A stretch of 64,000 nucleotides of DNA from Thelonectria olida (lineage: Eukaryota; Ascomycota; Sordariomycetes; Hypocreales; Nectriaceae): contig JAGPYM010000003.1 of assembly GCA_020736575.1 (NCBI GenBank), positions 434,001-498,000 on the forward strand, written 5' to 3'. A model generated the notes under the pieces. It was not told where the DNA came from and did no database searches. It was given only the letters and a program-made list of their open reading frames with translations. The position numbers were made by a program, and so were the translations under genes. Within the stretch, counting starts at the first letter, position 1, and each line of letters begins with the position of its first letter. This document shows positions 58,810-64,000 of this stretch, one piece after another.

Positions 58810-60227
58810 ATGCTGCGTGCTGTGCGTCCAGGCGCTGCCTGTGGCAGATCGCTAGCACAGGCAACTGCTCACAGAATAAATCCAACACGATGTTTTTCTG
58901 CAAAAGTAGCACAGAGTTCGAGTTGGGCTGGAAGAACAAGACACTACACGGCTCAGGCAGACGCAAGACTATCACCTCACGTACAAGCAGATACACCAAC
59001 TTACACACAACCCAAACTACCCATTCCACCAGTAAGTCAAGCCTTTGCCAAACACACCACTGGCTAACAGACAAGACTGTACAAGAACCGTTCCTTCAGG
59101 GTAGTTCGGCCACTTACATGGAGGAGCTTTACGACGCCTGGAAAATAGACCCAGACTCTGTACACGTTTCGTGGCGCGCTTACTTTGGAGACATCGAGAC
59201 TAAGAGTCACGATCGGGCCATTGGGCTGCCTCTTGGATACCAGAGAGATGCCGCATTGGAAACTCCTCGTCTTAACGAATCGGCCCAGGCTCAGGACCGT
59301 GTAAAGGTCGTCCAACTCATCTCGGCATATCAATCGCAGGGCCACTACCTTGCTAACCTTGACCCGTTGGGTCTGAGCAGGAGCGCCGACGCAGGGCGTC
59401 CCAAGGAGCTCGATCCCGAACACCACGGCTTGACAGCTGCCGACATGGATCGCCAATTCCCCCTCGGCGAGGACATGTTGCCGTTCTTCGCCAGGCACCG
59501 CAGCGCCATGACCCTGCGCGAGATTGTCGACACGTGCGAATCCCTTTACTGCGGCAACTACGGCGTCGAGTATACACACATTCCCGACGCAGAGAAGCGC
59601 GACTGGCTCCGCGAGAGGCTCGAAGCCCCAACTCGATTCCGGTTCTCGCTCGACGAAAAGCGCCGCATCCTCGATGCCTTGATCTGGGCCGCCAGCTTCG
59701 AGCTGTTCATCGCCACAAAGTTCCCGACGGCCAAGCGCTTCGGGCTCGATGGCTCCGAGGGCCTCGCGCCTGGCATCGCGTCCATCATCGACCAGAGCGC
59801 CGACGTGCACGGCGTCGACGACATTGTCATCGGCAGCTGCCACCGCGGCAAGCTGACCATGCTGGGCACCGTGTACGGCAAGCCCCGCGAGGCCATCTTG
59901 GCCGAGTTCGCCGGCCGTGTCAAGACAGACATGGCTGGCATGGCGGGCGATGTCAAGTATCACCTCGGACACGACGGCCATCGAATCACGCCCGAGGGCC
60001 GCAAGGTCGGGCTGTCGCTTCTCGCAAACCCGTCCCATCTCGAGGCCGTCGATCCGGTAGCTACGGGCTCGGCGTATGCTTCGCAGCAGCGCAAGGGCGA
60101 CAAGGACCGACGACAAACCATGTGTCTCGCGCTGCACGGCGACGCCGCATTTGCCGGCCAGGGCGTCGTGTACGAAACGCTGGGCCTCTCCAGGCTGGAC
60201 GCGTACCACGTCGGCGGCACCGTCCGG

Positions 60228-60259
<32 letters not shown>

Positions 60260-62021
60260 CGACGCCGAGTGCTCGCGGTCGACTCGGTACGCGTCCGACC
60301 TCGCCAAGTACATGGATGCGCCCATCATCCACGTCAACGCCAACGACGTCGAGGCCGTCACCTTCGTGTGCCAGCTCGCTGCCGACTGGAGAGCGCAGTT
60401 CCAACAGGACATTGTCATCGATCTTGTGTGCTATCGCAAGCATGGCCACAACGAGTTCGACCAGCCCAGGTTTACGCAGCCCATGATGTACAAGCAAGTC
60501 TCGAGCCAGACGCCCGTCCTGGACTTGTATGTGAATAAACTCGTCGACGAGGGGTCCTTTACTGCTGAAGAGATCGAAGAGCAAAAGAAATGGGTCTGGG
60601 AGCAACTAAAGGAGGACTTTGAGGCCAGCAAGATGTACGTCTCAGAGCGAACGACGTTCCCTCCCGCGTGGGACGCCCTGCCGTCTCCTACCACGCTCGC
60701 CTCGGAGACGCTTCCTCAAGCCTGCACTGCGGTTGATGGCTCGATCCTCAAGGACATCGCAGAAAAGACGTCAAGCGTGCCGGAGGGATTCGCACTTCAT
60801 CCCAGTCTTGAGCGTATCCTCGCCGGCCGAATGACTTCCTTTGCAGAGGGCACTATCGACTGGTCCACAGCCGAAGCCTTGGCCTTTGGAACGCTCGTCC
60901 TCGAGGGCAACTCGGTGCGTCTCACCGGCCAGGACGTCCAGCGTGGCACATTCTCGCAGCGCCATCTCGTCATGCACGACCAGGACAACGGCGAGACGTG
61001 GACGCCCTTGAGCAACCTCTCGCCCGACCAAGCACGCTTCCACGTTGCCAATTCTCCGCTGAGCGAGTACGGGGCTCTCGGGTTCGAATACGGCGTCACC
61101 CTCGTCGATCCCGCGCAGCTCGTCATCTGGGAAGCCCAGTTTGGCGACTTTGCCAACACGGCGCAGGTCATCATCGACAACTTCGTCGTTGGCGGCGAGT
61201 CCAAGTGGCTCGATCGCTCAGGCCTTGTACTTTCTCTGCCTCACGGCTTGGACGGCCAGGGCGCCGAGCATTCGTCGGCTCGACTCGAGCGGTTCTTGAT
61301 GATGTGCGGCGAGGAGGGGCGGTCGTGGCCGGATGACAGCAGCCTTGACCGAGCGCATCAGGATGCCAACATTTCCGTCGTGAATATGACTTCGCCTGCG
61401 AATTACTTTCATGCGCTGCGCCGCCAGGTCAAGCGCCAATTCAGAAAGCGTGAGTACTTCCCTACCAACCATGAATGATGACCAACACGTGTAGCCTTGA
61501 TCGTCTTCCTTTCCAAATCCCTGCTTCGCCATCCGATCTGCCGCTCCGACATTTCAGAAATCGCCAACCCCTCAGCCAGCTTCCAGCCCGTCCTCGCCGA
61601 TCCCGCCCACGAAGCCGACGAGATCGACCATCCAGACTCCATCTCCCGCGTCATTGTGTGCTCCGGCCAGATCTACGCGGCCCTGGCGAAGCACCGAACG
61701 AGTCTGCGTCTCCGCGATGCCGCCATCATCCGCATCGAAGAGCTGCATCCGTTCCCCTGGCGCCAGGTCCTGTCCAGCCTGGACGCATACCCCAACGCGC
61801 AGAGCATCGTCTGGGCGCAGGAGGAGCACTACAACGGCGGGGCGTGGCATTACATGCGCGATCGTCTGGGTGCGGTGTTGCGAAAGTCCGAGTACCATAC
61901 GAGCCGGAGGCTATTGTATGCCGGAAGGGAGACGAGTTCCAGTCCTGCGACGGGGTGGAAGGAGGTGCATGATGCTGAGGAGAAGAAGCTGTTGGAGGAT
62001 GCGTTTTCCGTCAAGGAATAG
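58810..62021 (+). CDS. KGD1: 2-oxoglutarate dehydrogenase E1 (thiamine diphosphate-dependent)
   Basis: Decarboxylates 2-oxoglutarate and passes succinyl to E2 lipoamide. Three exons (58810-59031, 59076-61449, 61495-62021) give 1040 residues, the usual E1o length. An Arg/Ser-rich presequence is followed by PFLQGSSATYMEELYDAW, the E2/E3-binding N-terminus. Active-site marks: FGLDGSEG, SCHRGKL (His near 328; the usual motif reads PHRGRL), LHGDAAFAGQG, VVNNQIGFTT, CYRKHGHNE, GQDVQRGTFSQRH, WEAQFGDFANTAQ and HGLDGQGAEHSSARLERF. Substitutions at generally invariant spots point to a diverged paralog that should still be active. The first intron uses an ACAAG acceptor because the nearer CAG abuts the branch site and breaks the frame. 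Confidence 0.93.
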
Positions 62022-62156
62022 CATGCAAATGCATACATTCAGTCACATTAGGCATAAATCAGTAGATACACTAAATCATGATTCCATACACCATTACCAT
62101 TACATTGAGTATCAGATCCCTTAGATGATTAACCCTTATTTTAACTCATGAATTGC

Positions 62157-63243
62157 TCAACTATCGTGGCTTGCTATTTCACTCTTCATGCAGACAACGC
62201 CATCCCTCTCAACCAAGACATCCCACACCTTTCCACCCTCCGTCTCTTTCACACCCGCCGTCTTGATATGATATGTCTGTCCAGCGTACAGGGGAGACAT
62301 TGCCCGGTAGGAAATGCTCCTCGGACCTTGTCCTTTTCCGTAAGCGTCCTTCCAGTAATCCAAGAGATTGATGAGATTCAACGGTCCGTGGACCACCAGA
62401 CCCGGATGACCTTCCATGTCGCGCGTCCAAGGATCGTTGTAGTGAATCATGTGGCCGTTAAAGGTGAGGGCTGAGAATCTAAAGAGGCCAACCGGAGACC
62501 ATCGCAACTCTCGAGTGAGGCCTACTGCGATCAGCTACGCTCTTCGAACCGACACATTACTCACCGTCTCCATTTTCAGCCACGTCTTTAATCGAAGAAG
62601 GGCCTGGGGCTACGTCTTCAAGACGCCTGGGAGCCGGCGGCGGCGACTCCAGGTCAATCTCGGGGCGAAACACCCACGATCGCTGGTCGCTAAGAGCTAA
62701 ACCATTGGGCCCCCAAAACTCCTTTTCGACTTGGACGAGGACCATCTCTCCAGCAGACCGACTCTTTTTCGCCGTCGCGCTCACCAGGCGAGTCCGCTCC
62801 TCGACTTCATCGCCAACGCGCAGCAAGGCCCCGGTAGACGGCGCCGGCCACTCCATCTTTCCGCCCGCCCACATTCTCCTCGTAAACGGCGCCGACGCGT
62901 TAAAGGTGCGGTCGGTTCCGTCGTCTCCGAGCTCCTGTTCTGTGCCGTTGGGCGTGAAATATACAAGATGATAGCCCTGCGGTACAGGAGTGCCGGCAAC
63001 GGGGGGGACCTCGGTGACGTCGGCTCCGTCGATGGATGTTTGACCCAGTGTCAGCGCCAGTTTCTGCAACTGATTTCCGTCAATGAACTGGCGTCGAATG
63101 ACTGACTTGTCGGCAAAGGTCTCCAAAAGATGGTTGGCAGCCTCGGAAGCAGTGGCCTTGAAGCGTCGTGATGATAGTGTGAAGCTTCGGCGCTGGACGA
63201 GCTGGAATAAGTGATGAACCGGGCGAAGCTTTGATTGCGTCAT
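62157..63243 (-). CDS. Hot-dog dehydratase/hydratase (HTD2 / mesaconyl-CoA hydratase-like)
   Basis: Two exons (63243-62565, 62521-62157; 43-bp intron) give 347 residues. The N-terminus (LVQRRSFTLSSRRFKATAS) looks like a mitochondrial presequence. An N-terminal FAS1-like hot-dog segment (FTRRMWAGGKMEW, LRVGDEVEERTRLV) is followed by a C-terminal hot-dog with FRFSALTFNGHMIHYN and GHPGLVVHGPL, the catalytic region of Htd2-type 3-hydroxyacyl-thioester dehydratases and of itaconyl/mesaconyl-C4-CoA hydratases. It may act in mitochondrial fatty-acid synthesis, where yeast Htd2 works, or hydrate a dicarboxylyl-CoA. Convergent with the E1 gene, 135 bp apart. Confidence 0.85.
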
Positions 63244-63622
63244 CGTGGCCCTTTCAATTGAATTATCTGATGCTTCAGACAGGGTGATTCAAGGTTTATG
63301 AGAGTTCCGGTCAAGATACTTGGAGCTTTGTAGACAATCCTCTTGCACCAAAGCCGATGTAAGCTCCAGATGCCCGGATCGCCAGGTGGAGATGCCGGAG
63401 GTGGAGTAGACCTCAGCGGCCTTTCGGCTACTCAAACGCCAAGTAACCGAAGAAACCTCACGGGCTGTTTTGAGATCGGCCACTTACTACTCAAGCCCAT
63501 AACCAATCTGTACCAAGCCACAGGAGAAGTTGATCAACTATCTACCTCTCCAGACATGGAGTGTATACATAATGCTCATCTTTCATAATTACAGCTAACC
63601 ACGTTCATGCAATAAGAAACCG
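63244..63622. other. Intergenic
   Basis: Promoter of the dehydratase and 3' flank of the edge gene. No feature is seen. Confidence 0.4.
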
Positions 63623-64000
63623 TTATTGAAATGGACCTTGTCCATCCCTAAACACCTCATCGAACTGTTGTGGTTTGCCAACCTTGGCTTTGCAAACATC
63701 CTCATATTCCATCACTGGGACGCCCGTCTCCACTGTCAATCGAGAATTTACGAGGCTTGCGCTTCATCACTTCTGACGGAAACGCCTTGCATGCCACCGT
63801 TGTCTCGCCAATGGATACTTACCAAGCTCTGGCAGCTCCTCCGGAAGCTCCTGGTACTTCCTGGCAATGCTTCGAAGGTAAGGAAATACCAGGTGAGGTC
63901 CACCACTATTGGTTTCGTCCCTTGAGGCCATCCAGATGTGCATTTTTGTGGAAAACGATTGGGACGGCCTCAGTGTAAAAGTCAGCATGTAGAGGTACAT
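63623..64000 (-). CDS. Partial gene at right edge, unidentified
   Basis: The last exon at 63732-63623 reads ETGVPVMEYEDVCKAKVG, then KPQQFDEVFRDGQGPFQ and TAA. It joins over a 90-bp intron (donor GTAAGT at 63822, acceptor TTGACAG) to an upstream exon reading DETNSGGPHLVFPYLR and KYQELPEELPEL. The join preserves frame. The gene probably begins beyond the window, although an in-window ATG (MHIWMASRDE, near 63943) could also serve. I do not recognise the family. Confidence 0.5.

Noticed and set aside
59064..60605. 513-codon open frame antisense to the E1 gene
   Set aside because: It is the mirror of a GC-biased coding exon with strong third-position bias; the sense strand has unmistakable E1 motifs.
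63670..63978. Plus-strand frame at the right edge with protein-like composition
   Set aside because: The opposite strand offers good splice sites and a frame-preserving two-exon reading with a better C-terminal exon; the plus reading has neither.

Overview
This window is nuclear DNA of a filamentous ascomycete (Pezizomycotina, most likely a Sordariomycete; that placement is inference). The evidence is many short introns of 42-90 bp with GT-AG ends and CTAAC/CTGAC branch sites just before the acceptor, no operons, roughly even GC, and fungus-specific families: RTA1 proteins, fungal NLRs, DUF3140/TUDOR proteins and fungal-type sugar porters. I rebuilt 26 genes from ORF fragments by joining exons, plus a 27th that runs off the right edge. 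For multi-exon genes the exon sums are divisible by three, which supports the models.

Left third (0-18.8 kb): a GRE2-like reductase divergent from an MFS sugar porter, a 2-oxoglutarate/Fe(II) oxygenase-like protein, a trans-aconitate methyltransferase-like enzyme with a mitochondrial presequence, a secreted expansin-like protein, a second MFS sugar porter, an RTA1-like membrane protein and a small zinc-finger protein. From 18.8 to 22.4 kb lies a gene desert with a 19-base poly-A tract.

Middle (22.4-44.4 kb): a coiled-coil protein divergent from an Arg/Ser-rich protein, a polytopic membrane protein, a secreted GDSL esterase, and a 72-residue gene split by one intron. Next comes an accessory immune-like locus. 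A 1158-residue zinc finger/NB-ARC/TPR NLR, whose distal TPR repeats are broken by a stop and two small deletions, stands head-to-head with a gene carrying a C-terminal nucleoside-phosphorylase (PNP/UDP) domain. Lineage-specific genes follow: an uncharacterised protein, an F-box protein, an RAG/RAQ-repeat plus His-Gly-repeat protein and an SDR.

Right third (45.1-64 kb): saccharopine dehydrogenase LYS1 with a perfect Gcn4/CPC1 site upstream, a small secreted cysteine-rich protein, a cyclase-family enzyme, a protein with a duplicated N-terminal domain and a long coiled coil, and a DUF3140-TUDOR protein. The window ends in a run of probably mitochondrial genes: Mpv17-like, the E2 and E1 components of a 2-oxoglutarate dehydrogenase side by side on the same strand, and a hot-dog dehydratase/hydratase. 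The E2 and E1 depart from several conserved family positions, so they may be a second, specialised 2-oxoacid dehydrogenase; this is inference.
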